DNA from: Nemophila menziesii
Lineage: Eukaryota > Streptophyta > Magnoliopsida > Boraginales > Hydrophyllaceae
Assembly (NCBI GenBank): GCA_029959085.1
Contig: JARWIR010000002.1
Location: 65,588,154-65,652,153, forward strand
Direction of reading: 5' to 3'
Length of the DNA: 64,000 nt
The position numbers and the translations under genes are program-made. The notes under the pieces are model-generated. The model was not told the DNA's origin. It worked only from the letters and a program-made list of their open reading frames with translations, and did no database searches. Positions 35,520 to 50,300 of this stretch are shown here, one piece after another (position 1 is the stretch's first letter; every line of letters starts with the position of its first letter).

Positions 35520-38334
35520 CTGGTATATAAACTCCCTGAGCCAAACGCATGAGCAGTAGTTAATAAAAAGAAACAAGTAAACTTAACCAATAATAATAAA
35601 TAATGAAACCAAACTAAAATGTGAGAAAAATAAGACGGTATGTACTAAATTTTCTATGTTTTTTCTCTTCATGATATATTATGCGACTCAAAGTGTTTTT
35701 AAATTATTGACAGTTTTTTTAACCTATTATACATTAAGTAATGTGTTGTGGTAAGGTATAAATTTTTCAACTATAGTATTTAAGAACTTTAGTTAATGGT
35801 CGAGATTGAAAAACTGTACCAAAAAAAATGAAAATATGAAGATTCTATTTCAAATATAGCACTTAACATTTAAAAAAAACTAAAAATCAGATAAATATAA
35901 ACATCATATGATTAGATTTTTAACTTAGCAAAAATGCTAAAGATAAAATTATGTTTCAAAATGTAATATCGGTTGTCGAAAATACATCATGTGTAACTGA
36001 CATCTCTATTAGCATGAGGTACATAGTCTACACTAGAAGACAATCACATTTTTTATGCAAATGACAATATTGAATACGTTTTTTAATAAAAAATTAGAAA
36101 AATCATAAATAAGCTTCAAGTTGTGTCCAAAAAAGTAAAACAAAAAATCTCTCTGCGCTACTATAATAACTCAAGCAGCTATAATTATTACCTATAGAAT
36201 TGCCTTAAATAACTCAAAAAAATGGACTTTCACTTCCAATGTTTATCAAACAAAGTAGACATCTTATTCAAATACCTGAGATATAGGACTCGCTTTTCGT
36301 TAATAGAATCTAAAAATTAATTCAGAAAGTGATGTGATTCTTTTGATAGCGATATACATTGGAATAGATTATTTTAGTTTTGCGAGAAGGGATATTTAAG
36401 GTATTCTCGATCGAGTGGGAGAAACACGTTTTCAAGAAGAATGGAAAAAGAGAGGGTCAGATTGGTGTTAGCGGCTCTATCGAGAGTTTCTTTAGGCGTT
36501 GTGATGAAGATTTGGTCATGACAACTAAGGAATGAACCTAAAACCTTATGGTGCAGGATATCAAGAATAATGGTTTTATAAAATGGAGGACCTCATTTTG
36601 GGATTTTTTCGACGGTCTTTTGTATTTTGTTTTATCGCGAAATCGACAAGAACCTAGATTATGGGCTTCTTTTTGACCCTGTTGCATCACCAAATTTGAC
36701 GCCGTACTCATACAAGTGAAATGAACTATTTGGATTTTGGATCTCTAATATTGGGCTATGGACGACAATGGAGAATGGATGAGTAACTGAAGATTGTAAT
36801 CGCATTTTGGGTTGAAAAAATCTTTTGGATGACTAATTTTCCATTTATTCAGCAAATAGGAGTTGAATCCATTTAGAAAGGGTTAGAGAAAAGATCCAGT
36901 GGTTATAAGATAAGTTCTACATGTTTAGAATCCAACAAAACATAAACGATCTGGTATATAAACTCCCTGAGCCAAACGCATGAGCAGTAGTTAATAAAAA
37001 GAAACAAGTAAACTTAACCAATAATAATAAATAATGAAACCAAACTAAAATGTGAGAAAAATAAGACGGTATGTACTAAATTTTCTATGTTTTTTCTCTT
37101 CATGATAAATTATGCGACTCAAAGTGTTTTTAAATTATTGACAGTTTTTTTAACCTATTATACATTAAGTAATGTGTTGTGGTAAGGTATAAATTTTTCA
37201 ACTATAGTATTTAAGAACTTTAGTTAATGGTCGAGATTGAAAAACTGTACCAAGAAAATTGAAAATATGAAGATTCTAGTTCAAATATAGCACTTAACAT
37301 TTAAAAAAAAACTAAAAATCAGATAAATATAAACATCATATGATTAGATTTTTAACTTAGCAAAAATGCTAAAGATAAAATTATGTTTCAAAATGTAATA
37401 TCGGTTGTCGAAAATACATCATGTGTAACTGACATCTCTATTAGCATGAGGTACATAGTCTACACTAGAAGACAATCACATTTTTTATGCAAATGACAAT
37501 ATTGAATACGTTTTTTAATAAAAATTTAGAAAAAACATAAATAAGCTTCATGTTGTGTCCAAAAAAGTAAAACAAAAATTCTCCTTGCGCTACTATGATA
37601 ACTCAAGTAGCTATAATTATTACCTATATAATTGCCTTATATAACTCAAAAAAATGCACTTTCACTTCCAATTTTTATCAAACAAAGTAGATATCTTATT
37701 CAAATACATGAGATATAGGACTCGCTTTTCGTTAATAGAATCTAAAAATTAAAACAGAAAGTGGTGTGATTCTTTTCATAGCGATATATATTGGAATAAA
37801 TTACACGTTTTAAAGAAGAATGGAAAATGAGACGGTCGGATTGGATTTCTTTGTTTGCCGCTCTATTGAGAGTTTCTTTAGGCGTTGTGATGAAGATTTG
37901 GCTATGGAAACTAAGGAAGGAACATAAAACCTTATGGTGCTGCGTATCAAAAATAAGGGTTTTATAAAATGGAGGACCTCATTTTGAGCTTTTTTGGACG
38001 GTCTTTTGTTTTTTGTTTTATCACGAAATCCACAAGAAACTAGATTATGGGCTTCTTTTTTACCCCATTGCATCACTTAATTGGACACCGTACTCATACA
38101 AGTGAAATTGACCATTTGGATTTGATCTCTAATCTTGGGCTAGGGACGACAATGGAGAATGAATGAGTAACTAAAGATTGTAATCGCATTTTGGGTTGAA
38201 AAACTCCTTGGTATGACTAATTTTCATTTTATTCAGCAAATAGGAGATGAATCCATTTAGAAGGGGTTAGGGAAAAGATCGAGTAGTTATAAGATAAGTT
38301 CTACATGTTTAGAATCCAACAAAACATAAACGAT
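35520..38334 (+). repeat. Satellite block 6: B-F monomer (1431 bp) followed by B-D monomer (1384 bp)
   Basis: Units start at 35520 and 36951. The pair closely repeats 28558-31370, including GGAATGAACC, GTGCAGGATATC and TTCTAGTTCAAATATAG. The second unit ends with CTCCTTGGTATGACTAATTT, which is otherwise seen only at 12771, so the joint of the large block duplication lies here. Confidence 0.9.
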
Positions 38335-41300
38335 CTGGTATATAAACTCCCTTAGCCGAACGCATGAGGAGTAGTTAATAAAAAGAAACAAATAAACTTA
38401 ACCAATAAAAATAAATAATGAAACCAAACTAAAATGTGTGAAAAATAAGACGGTATGTACTAAATTTTCTATGTTTTTTCTCTTCATGATAAATTATGCG
38501 ACTCAAAGTGTTTTTAAATTATTGACAGTTTTTATAACCTATTATACATTAAGTAATGTGTTGTGGTAAGGTATAAATTTTTCAACTATAGTATTTAACA
38601 ACTTTAGTTAATGGTCGAGATTGAAAAACTGTACCAAGAAAATTGAAAATATGAAGATTCTATTTCAAATATAGAATTTAACATTTAAAAAAAAAACTAA
38701 AAATCAGATAAATATAAACATCATATGATTAGATTTTTAACTTAGATAAAATGCTAAAGATAATATTATGTTTCAAAATGTAATATCGGTTGTCAAAAAT
38801 ACATCATGTGTAACTGACATCTCTATTAGCATGAGGTGCATAGTCTACACTAGAAGACAATCAAATTTATTATGCAAATGACAATATTGAATACGTTTTT
38901 TAATAAAAATTTAGAAAAATCATAAATAAGCTTCAAGTTGTGTCCAAAAAAGTAAAACAAATAATCTCCCTACGCTACTATAATAACTCAAGCAGCTATA
39001 ATTATTACCTATAGATTTGCCTTAAATAACTCAAAAAAATGGACTTTCACTTCCAATGTTTATCAAACAAAGTAGATATCTTATTCAAATACCTGCGATA
39101 TAGGACTCGCTTTTCGTTAATAGAATCTAAAAATTAATTCAGAAAGTGATGTGATTCTTTTGATAGCGATATACATTGGAATAAATTATTTTAGTTTTGA
39201 GAGAAGGTATATTTAAGATATTCTCGATCGAGTTGGAGAAACACGTTTTCAAGAAGAATGGAAAAAGAGAGGGTCGGATTAGTGTTAGCGGCTCTATCGA
39301 GAGTTTCTTTAGGCGTTGTGATGAAGATTTGTTCATGACAACTAAGGAAGGAACAGAAAGCCTTATGGTGCAGCATATCAAGAATAATGGTTTTATAAAA
39401 TGGAGGAACTCATTTTGGGATTTTTTCGACGGTCTTTTGTATTTTGTTTTATCACGAAATCGACAAGAACCTAGATTATGGGCTTCTTTTTTACCCTGTT
39501 GCATCACCAAATTTGACACCGTACTCATACAAGTGAAATGAACTATTTGGATTTTGGATCTCTTATATTGGGCTAGGGACGACAATGGAGAATGGATGAG
39601 TAACTGAAGATTGTAATCGCATTTTGGGTTGAAAAAATCTTTTGGATGATTAATTTTCCATTTATTCAGCAAATAGGAGTTGAATCCATTTAGAACGGGT
39701 TAGAGAAAAGATCGAGTAGTTATAAGATAAGTTCTACATGTTTAGAATCTAACCAAACATAAACGATCTGGTATATAATGTAGCAAACTCACCGAGTCAA
39801 ACACATAAGCAGTAGTTAGCAAAACGAAACAAGTAAACTGAACCAATAAAAATCAATGATGAAACCGAACTAAAATGTGACAAAAATAAAACGGTGTGTA
39901 CAAAATTTTCTATGTATTTTCTCTTCGTGATAAATTATGCGACTCAAAATGTTTTTTAAATCGTTGAAATTTTTTGTAATCTATAATACATTAATTAATG
40001 TGTTGTGGTAAGGTATAAATTTTGCAACTATAGTATTTAAGAACTTTAGTTACTGGTCGAGATTGAAAAACTGTACCAAGAAAATTGAAAATATGAAGAT
40101 TCTATTTCAAACATAGCACTTAACATTTAAAAAAAACCAAAACTCGGATAAATATAAACATCATATGATTAGATTTTTAACTTAGCAAAAATGCTAAAGA
40201 TAAAATTATGTTTCAAAATGTAATATCGGTTGTCGAAAATACATCATGTGTAACTGACATCTCTATTAGCATGAGGTACATAGTCTACACTAGAAGACAA
40301 TCACATTTTTTATGCAAATGACAATATTGAATACGTGTTTTAATAAAAATTTAGAAAAAACATAAATAAGCTTCATGTTGTGTCCAAAAAAGTAAAACAA
40401 AAAATCTCCTTGCGCTACTATGATAAGTCAAGTAGCTATAATTATTACCTATATAATTGCCTTATATAACTCAAAAAAATGCACTTTAACTTCCAATGTT
40501 TATCAAACAAAGTAGATATCTTATTCAAATACCTGAGATATAGGACTCGCTTTTCGTTAATAGAATCTAAAAATTAAAACAGAAAGTGGTGTGATTCTTT
40601 TGATAGCGATATATATTGGAATAAATTACACGTTTTAAAGAAGAATGGAAAAAGAGACTGTCGGATTGGATTTCTTTGTTTGCAGCTCTATTGAGAGTTT
40701 CTTTAGGCGTTGTGATAAAGATTTGGCTATGGAAACTAAGGAAGGAACATAAAACCTTATGGTGCTGCGTATCGAAAATAAGGGTTTTATAAAATGGAGG
40801 ACCTCATTTTGGGCTTTTTTGGACGGTCTTTTGTATTTTGTTTTATCACGAAATCCACAAGAAACTAGATTATGGGCTTCTTTTTGACCCCATTGCATCA
40901 CTTAATTGGACACCGTACTCATACAAGTGAAATTGACCATTTGGATTTGATCTCTAATCTTGGGCTAGGGACGACAATGGAGAATGAATGAGTAACTAAA
41001 GATTGTAATCGCATTTTGGGTTGAAAAACTCCTTGGGATGACTAATTTTCATTTTATTCAGAAAATAGGAGATGAATCCATTTAGAAAGGGTTAGGGAAA
41101 AGATCCAGTAGTTATAAGATAAGTTCTACATGTTTAGAATCCAACAAAACATAAACGATCTGGTATATAAACTCCCTTAGCCGAACGCATGAGCAGTAGT
41201 TAATAAAAAGAAACAAGTAAAGTTAACCAATAAAAATAAATAATGAACCAAACTAAAATGTGAGAAAAATAAGACGGTATGTACTAAATTTTCTATGTTT

Positions 41301-44300
41301 TTTCTCTTCATGATAAATTATGTGACTCAAAGTGTTTTTAAATTATTGACAGTTTTTATAACCTATTATACATTAAGTAATGTGTTGTGGTAAGGTATAA
41401 ATTTTTCAACTATAGTATTTAACAACTTTAGTTAATGGTCGAGATTGAAAAACTGTACCAAGAAAACTGAAAATATGAAGATTCTATTTCAAATATAGCA
41501 TTTAACATTTAAAAAAAACTAAAAATCAGATAAATATAAAATCATATGATTACATTTTTAACTTAGATAAAATGCTAAAGATAAAATTATGTTTCAAAAT
41601 GTAATATCGGTTGTCGAAAATACATCATGTTTAACTGACATCTCTATTAGCATGAGGTATATAGTCTACAATTGAAGACAATCAAATTTATTATGCAAAT
41701 GACAATATTGAATACGTTTTCTAATAAAAATTTAGAAAAATAATAAATAAGCTTCAAATTGTGTCCAAAAAAGTAAAACAAATAATCTCCCTACGCTACT
41801 ATAATAACTCAAGCAGCTATAATTATTACCTATAGAATTGCCTTAAATAACTCAAAAAAATGCACTTTCACTTCCAATGTTTATCAAACAAAGTAGATAT
41901 CTTATTCAAATACCTGAGATATAGGACTCGCTTTTCTTTAATAGAATCTAAAAATTAATTCAGAAAGTGATGTGATTCTTTTGATAGCGATATACATTGG
42001 AATCAATTATTTTAGTTTTGCGAGAAGGGATATTTTAGATATTCTCGATCGAGTTGGAGAAACACGTTTTCAAGAAGAATGGAAAAAGAGAGGGTCAGAT
42101 TGGTGTTAGCGGCTCTATCGAGAGTTTCTTTAGGCGTTGTGATGAAGATTTGGTCATGACAACTAAGAAAGGAACAGAAAACCTTATGGTGCAGCATATC
42201 AAGAATAATGGTTTTATAAAATGGAGGACCTCATTTTGGGATTTTTTCGACGGTCTTTTGTATTTTGTTTTATCACGAAATCGACAAGAACCTAGATTAT
42301 GGGCTTCTTTTTTACCCTGTTGCATCACCAAATTTGACAACGTACTCATACAAGTGAAATTGACCATTTGGATTTTGGATCTCTTATATTGGGCTAGGGA
42401 CGACAATGGAGAATGAATGAGTAACTGAAGATTGTAATCGCATTTTGGGTTGAAAAAATCTTTTGGATGACTAATTTTCCATTTATTCAGCAAATAGGAG
42501 TTGAATCCATTTAGAACGGGTTAAAGAAAAGATCGAGTAGTTATAAGATAAGTTCTACATGTTTAGAATCTAACCAAACATAAACGATCTGGTATATAAT
42601 GTAGCAAACTCACCGAGTCAAACACATAAGCATTAGTTAGCAAAACGAAACAAGTAATCTGAACCAATAAAAATCAATGATGAAACCGAACTAAAATGTG
42701 ACAAAAATAAAACGGTGTGTACAAAATTTTCTATGTATTTTCTCTTCGTGATAAATTATGCGACTCAAAATGTTTTTTAAATCGTTAAAATTTTTTGTAA
42801 TCTATAATACATTAAGTAATGTGTTGTGGTAAGGTATAAATTTTGCAACTATAGTATTTAAGAACTTTAGTTACTGGTCGAGATTGAAAAACTGTACCAA
42901 GAAAATTGAAAATATGAAGATTCTATTTCAAACATAGCACTTAACATTTAAAAAAAACCAAAACTCGGATAAATATAAACATCATATGATTAGATTTTTA
43001 ACTTAGCAAAAATGCTAAAGATAAAATTATGTCTCAAAATGTAATATCGGTTGTCGAAAATACATCATGTGTAACTGACATCTCTATTAGCATGAGGTAC
43101 ATAGTCTACACTAGAAGACAATCACATTTTTTATGCAAATGACAATATTGAATACGTGTTTTAATAAAAATTTAGAAAAAACATAAATAAGCTTCATGTT
43201 GTGTCCAAAAAAGTAAAACAAAAAATCTCCTTGCGCTACTATGATAAGTCAAGTAGCTATAATTATTACCTATATAATTGCCTTATATAACTCAAAAAAA
43301 TGCGCTTTAACTTCCAATGTTTATCAAACAAAGTAGATATCTTATTCAAATACCTGAGATATAGGACTCGCTTTTCGTTAATAGAATCTAAAAATTAAAA
43401 CAGAAAGTGGTGTGATTCTTTTGATAGCGATATATATTGGAATAAATTACACGTTTTAAAGAAGAATGGAAAAAGAAACGGTCGGATTGGATTTCTTTGG
43501 TTGCGGCTCTATTGAGAGTTTCTTTAGGCGTTGTGATGAAGATTTGGCTATGGAAACTAAGGAAGGAACATAAAACCTTATGGTGCTACGTATCGAAAAT
43601 AAGGGTTTTATAAAATGGAGGACCTCATTTTGGGCTTTTTTGGTCGGTCTTTTGTATTTTGTTTTATCACGAAATCCACAAGAAACTAGATTATGGGCTT
43701 CTTTTTGACCCCATTGCATCACTTAATTGGACACCGTACTCATACAAGTGAAATTGACCATTTGGATTTGATCTCTAATCTTGGGCTAGGGACGACAATG
43801 GAGAATGAATGAGTAACTAAAGATTGTAATCGCATTTTGGGTTGAAAAACTCCTTGGGATGACTAATTTTCATTTTATTCAGAAAATAGGAGATGAATCC
43901 ATTTAGAAAGGGTTAGGGAAAAGATCGAGTAGTTATAAGATAAGTTCTACATGTTTAGAATCCAACAAAACATAAACTATCTGGTATATAAACTCCCTTA
44001 GCCGAACGCATGAGCAGTAGTTAATAAAAAGAAACAAGTAAAGTTAACCAATAAAAATAAATAATGAAACCAAACTAAAATGTGAGAAAAATAAGACGGT
44101 ATGTACTAAATTTTCTATGTTTTTTCTCTTCATGATAAATTATGCGACTCAAAGTGTTTTTAAATTATTGACAGTTTTTGTAACCGATTATACATTAAGT
44201 AATGTGTTGTGGTAAGGTATAAATTTTTCAACTATAGTATTTAACAACTTTAGTTAATGGTCGAGATTGAAAAACTGTACCAAGAAAATTGAAAATATGA

Positions 44301-47300
44301 AGATTCTATTTCAAATATAGCACTTAACATTTAAAAAAAAACTAAAAATCAGATAAATATAAAATCATATGATTAGATTTTTAACTTAGATAAAATGCTA
44401 AAGATAAAATTATGTTTCAAAATGTAATATCGGTTGTCGAAAATACATCATGTGTAACTGACATCTCTATTAGCATGAGGTATATAGTCTACAATAGAAG
44501 ACAATCAAATTTATTATGCAAATGACAATATTGAATACGTTTTTTAATAAAAATTTAGAAAAATCATAAATAAGCTTCAAGTTGTGTCCAAAAAAGTAAA
44601 ACAAATAATCTCCCTACGCTACTATAATAACTCAAGCAGCTATAATTATTACCTATAGAATTGCCTTAAATAACTCAAAAAAATGCACTTTCACTTCCAA
44701 TGTTTATCAAACAAAGTAGATATCTTATTCAAATACCTGAGATATAGGACTCGCTTTTCGTTAATAGAATCTAAAAATTAATTCAGAAAGTGATGTGATT
44801 CTTTTGATAGCGATATACATTGGAATAAATTATTTTAGTTTTGCAAGAAGGGATATTTTAGATATTCTCGATCGAGTTGGAGAAACACGTTTTCAAGAAG
44901 AATGGAAAAAGAGAGGGTCAGATTGGTGTTAGCGGCTCTATCGAGAGTTTCTTTAGGCGTTGTGATGAAGATTTGGTCATGACAACTAAGAACGGAACAG
45001 AAAACCTTATGGTGCAGCATATCAAGAATAATGGTTTTATAAAATGGAGGACCTCATTTTGGGATTTTTTCGACGGTCTTTTGTATTTTGTTTTATCATG
45101 AAATCGACAAGAACCTAGATTATGGGCTTCTTTTTTACCCTGTTGCATCACCAAATTTGACACCGTACTCATACAAGTGAAATTGACCATTTGGATTTTG
45201 GATCTCTTATATTGGGCTAGGGACGACAATGGAGAATGAATGAGTAACTGAAGATTGTAATCGCATTTTGGGTTGAAAAAATCTTTTGGATGACTAATTT
45301 TCCATTTATTCAGCAAATAGGAGTTGAATCCATTTAGAACGGGTTAGAGAAAAGATCGAGTAGTTATAAGATAAGTTCTACATGTTTAGAATCTAACCAA
45401 ACATAAACGATCTGGTATATAATGTAGCAAACTCACCGAGTCAAACACATAAGCATTAGTTAGCAAAACGAAACAAGTAATCTGAACCAATAAAAATCAA
45501 TGATGAAACCGAACTAAAATGTGACAAAAATAAAACGGTGTGTACAAAATTTTCTATGTATTTTCTCTTCGTGATAAATTATGCGACTCAAAATGTTTTT
45601 TAAATCGTTAAAATTTTTTGTAATCTATAATACATTAAGTAATGTGTTGTGGTAAGGTATAAATTTTGCAACTATAGTATTTAAGAACTTTAGTTACTGG
45701 TCGAGATTGAAAAACTGTACCAAGAAAATTGAAAATATGAAGATTCTATTTCAAACATAGCACTTAACATTTAAAAAAAACCAAAACTCGGATAAATATA
45801 AACATCATATGATTAGATTTTTAACTTAGCAAAAATGCTAAAGATAAAATTATGTCTCAAAATGTAATATCGGTTGTCGAAAATACATCATGTGTAACTG
45901 ACATCTCTATTAGCATGAGGTACATAGTCTACACTAGAAGACAATCACATTTTTTATGCAAATGACAATATTGAATACGTGTTTTAATAAAAATTTAGAA
46001 AAAACATAAATAAGCTTCATGTTGTGTCCAAAAAAGTAAAACAAAAAATCTCCTTGCGCTACTATGATAAGTCAAGTAGCTATAATTATTACCTATATAA
46101 TTGCCTTATATAACTCAAAAAAATGCGCTTTAACTTCCAATGTTTATCAAACAAAGTAGATATCTTATTCAAATACCTGAGATATAGGACTCGCTTTTCG
46201 TTAATAGAATCTAAAAATTAAAACAGAAAGTGGTGTGATTCTTTTGATAGCGATATATATTGGAATAAATTACACGTTTTAAAGAAGAATGGAAAAAGAA
46301 ACGGTCCGATTGGATTTCTTTGTTTGCGGCTCTATTGAGAGTTTCTTTAGGCGTTGTGATGAAGATTTGGCTATGGAAACTAAGGAAGGAACATAAAACC
46401 TTATGGTGCTGCGTATCGAAAATAAGGGTTTTATAAAATGGAGGACCTCATTTTGGGCTTTTTTGGTCGGTCTTTTGTATTTTGTTTTATCACGAAATCC
46501 ACAAGAAACTAGATTATGGGCTTCTTTTTGACCCCATTGCATCACTTAATTGGACACCGTACTCATACAAGTGAAATTGACCATTTGGATTTGATCTCTA
46601 ATCTTGGGCTAGGGACGACAATGGAGAATGAATGAGTAACTAAAGATTGTAATCGTATTTTGGGTTGAAAAACTCCTTGGGATGACTAATTTTCATTTTA
46701 TTCAGAAAATAGGAGATGAATCCATTTAGAAAGGGTTAGGGAAAAGATCGAGTAGTTATAAGATAAGTTCTACATGTTTAGAATCCAACAAAACATAAAC
46801 TATCTGGTATATAAACTCCCTTAGCCGAACGCATGAGCAGTAGTTAATAAAAAGAAACAAGTAAAGTTAACCAATAAAAATAAATAATGAAACCAAACTA
46901 AAATGTGAGAAAAATAAGACGGTATGTACTAAATTTTCTATGTTTTTTCTCTTCATGATAAATTATGCGACTCAAAGTGTTTTTAAATTATTGACAGTTT
47001 TTGTAACCGATTATACATTAAGTAATGTGTTGTGGTAAGGTATAAATTTTTCAACTATAGTATTTAACAACTTTAGTTAATGGTCGAGATTGAAAAACTG
47101 TACCAAGAAAATTGAAAATATGAAGATTCTATTTCAAATATAGCACTTAACATTTAAAAAAAAACTAAAAATCAGATAAATATAAAATCATATGATTAGA
47201 TTTTTAACTTAGATAAAATGCTAAAGATAAAATTATGTTTCAAAATGTAATATCGGTTGTCGAAAATACATCATGTGTAACTGACATCTCTATTAGCATG

Positions 47301-50300
47301 AGGTATATAGTCTACAATAGAAGACAATCAAATTTATTATGCAAATGACAATATTGAATACGTTTTTTAATAAAAATTTAGAAAAATCATAAATAAGCTT
47401 CAAGTTGTGTCCAAAAAAGTAAAACAAATAATCTCCCTACGCTACTATAATAACTCAAGCAGCTATAATTATTACCTATAGAATTGCCTTAAATAACTCA
47501 AAAAAATGCACTTTCACTTCCAATGTTTATCAAACAAAGTAGATATCTTATTCAAATACCTGAGATATAGGACTCGCTTTTCGTTAATAGAATCTAAAAA
47601 TTAATTCAGAAAGTGATGTGATTCTTTTGATAGCGATATACATTGGAATAAATTATTTTAGTTTTGCAAGAAGGGATATTTTAGATATTCTCGATCGAGT
47701 TGGAGAAACACGTTTTCAAGAAGAATGGAAAAAGAGAGGGTCAGATTGGTGTTAGCGGCTCTATCGAGAGTTTCTTTAGGCGTTGTGATGAAGATTTGGT
47801 CATGACAACTAAGAACGGAACAGAAAACCTTATGGTGCAGCATATCAAGAATAATGGTTTTATAAAATGGAGGACCTCATTTTGGGATTTTTTCGACGGT
47901 CTTTTGTATTTTGTTTTATCATGAAATCGACAAGAACCTAGATTATGGGCTTCTTTTTTACCCTGTTGCATCACCAAATTTGACACCGTACTCATACAAG
48001 TGAAATTGACCATTTGGATTTTGGATCTCTTATATTGGGCTAGGGACGACAATGGAGAATGAATGAGTAACTGAAGATTGTAATCGCATTTTGGGTTGAA
48101 AAAATCTTTTGGATGACTAATTTTCCATTTATTCAGCAAATAGGAGTTGAATCCATTTAGAACGGGTTAGAGAAAAGATCGAGTAGTTATAAGATAAGTT
48201 CTACATGTTTAGAATCTAACCAAACATAAACGATCTGGTATATAATGTAGCAAACTCACCGAGTCAAACACATAAGCATTAGTTAGCAAAATGAAACAAG
48301 TAATCTGAACCAATAAAAATCAATGATGAAACCGAACTAAAATGTGACAAAAATAAAACGGTGTGTACAAAATTTTCTATGTATTTTCTCTTCGTGATAA
48401 ATTATGCGACTCAAAATGTTTTTTAAATCGTTGAAATTTTTTGTAATCTATAATACATTAAGTAATGTGTTGTGGTAAGGTATAAATTTTGCAACTATAG
48501 TATTTAAGAACTTTAGTTACTGGTCGAGATTGAAAAACTGTACCAAGAAAATTGAAAATATGAAGATTCTATTTCAAACATAGCACTTAACATTTAAAAA
48601 AAACCAAAACTCGGATAAATATAAACATCATATGATTAGATTTTTAACTTAGCAAAAATGCTAAAGATAAAATTATGTCTCAAAATGTAATATCGGTTGT
48701 CGAAAATACATCATGTGTAACTGACATCTCTATTAGCATGAGGTACATAGTCTACACTAGAAGACAATCACATTTTTTATGCAAATGACAATATTGAATA
48801 CGTGTTTTAATAAAAATTTAGAAAAAACATAAATAAGCTTCATGTTGTGTCCAAAAAAGTAAAACAAAAAATCTCCTTGCGCTACTATGATAAGTCAAGT
48901 AGCTATAATTATTACCTATATAATTGCCTTATATAACTCAAAAAAATGCGCTTTAACTTCCAATGTTTATCAAACAAAGTAGATATCTTATTCAAATACC
49001 TGAGATATAGGACTCGCTTTTCGTTAATAGAATCTAAAAATTAAAACAGAAAGTGGTGTGATTCTTTTGATAGCGATATATATTGGAATAAATTACACGT
49101 TTTAAAGAAGAATGGAAAAAGAAACGGTCGGATTGGATTTCTTTGTTTGCGGCTCTATTGAGAGTTTCTTTAGGCGTTGTGATGAAGATTTGGCTATGGA
49201 AACTAAGGAAGGAACATAAAACCTTATGGTGCTACGTATCGAAAATAAGGGTTTTATAAAATGGAGGACCTCATTTTGGGCTTTTTTGGTCGGTCTTTTG
49301 TATTTTGTTTTATCACGAAATCCACAAGAAACTAGATTATGGGCTTCTTTTTGACCCCATTGCATCACTTAATTGGACACCGTACTCATACAAGTGAAAT
49401 TGACCATTTGGATTTGATCTCTAATCTTGGGCTAGGGACGACAATGGAGAATGAATGAGTAACTAAAGATTGTAATCGCATTTTGGGTTGAAAAACTCCT
49501 TGGGATGACTAATTTTCATTTTATTCAGAAAATAGGAGATGAATCCATTTAGAAAGGGTTAGGGAAAAGATCGAGTAGTTATAAGATAAGTTCTACATGT
49601 TTAGAATCCAACAAAACATAAACTATCTGGTATATAAACTCCCTTAGCCGAACGCATGAGCAGTAGTTAATAAAAAGAAACAAGTAAAGTTAACCAATAA
49701 AAATAAATAATGAAACCAAACTAAAATGTGAGAAAAATAAGACGGTATGTACTAAATTTTCTATGTTTTTTCTCTTCATGATAAATTATGCGACTCAAAG
49801 TGTTTTTAAATTATTGACAGTTTTTGTAACCGATTATACATTAAGTAATGTGTTGTGGTAAGGTATAAATTTTTCAACTATAGTATTTAACAACTTTAGT
49901 TAATGGTCGAGATTGAAAAACTGTACCAAGAAAATTGAAAATATGAAGATTCTATTTCAAATATAGCACTTAACATTTAAAAAAAAACTAAAAATCAGAT
50001 AAATATAAAATCATATGATTAGATTTTTAACTTAGATAAAATGCTAAAGATAAAATTATGTTTCAAAATGTAATATCGGTTGTCGAAAATACATCATGTG
50101 TAACTGACATCTCTATTAGCATGAGGTATATAGTCTACAATAGAAGACAATCAAATTTATTATGCAAATGACAATATTGAATACGTTTTTTAATAAAAAT
50201 TTAGAAAAATCATAAATAAGCTTCAAGTTGTGTCCAAAAAAGTAAAACAAATAATCTCCCTACGCTACTATAATAACTCAAGCAGCTATAATTATTACCT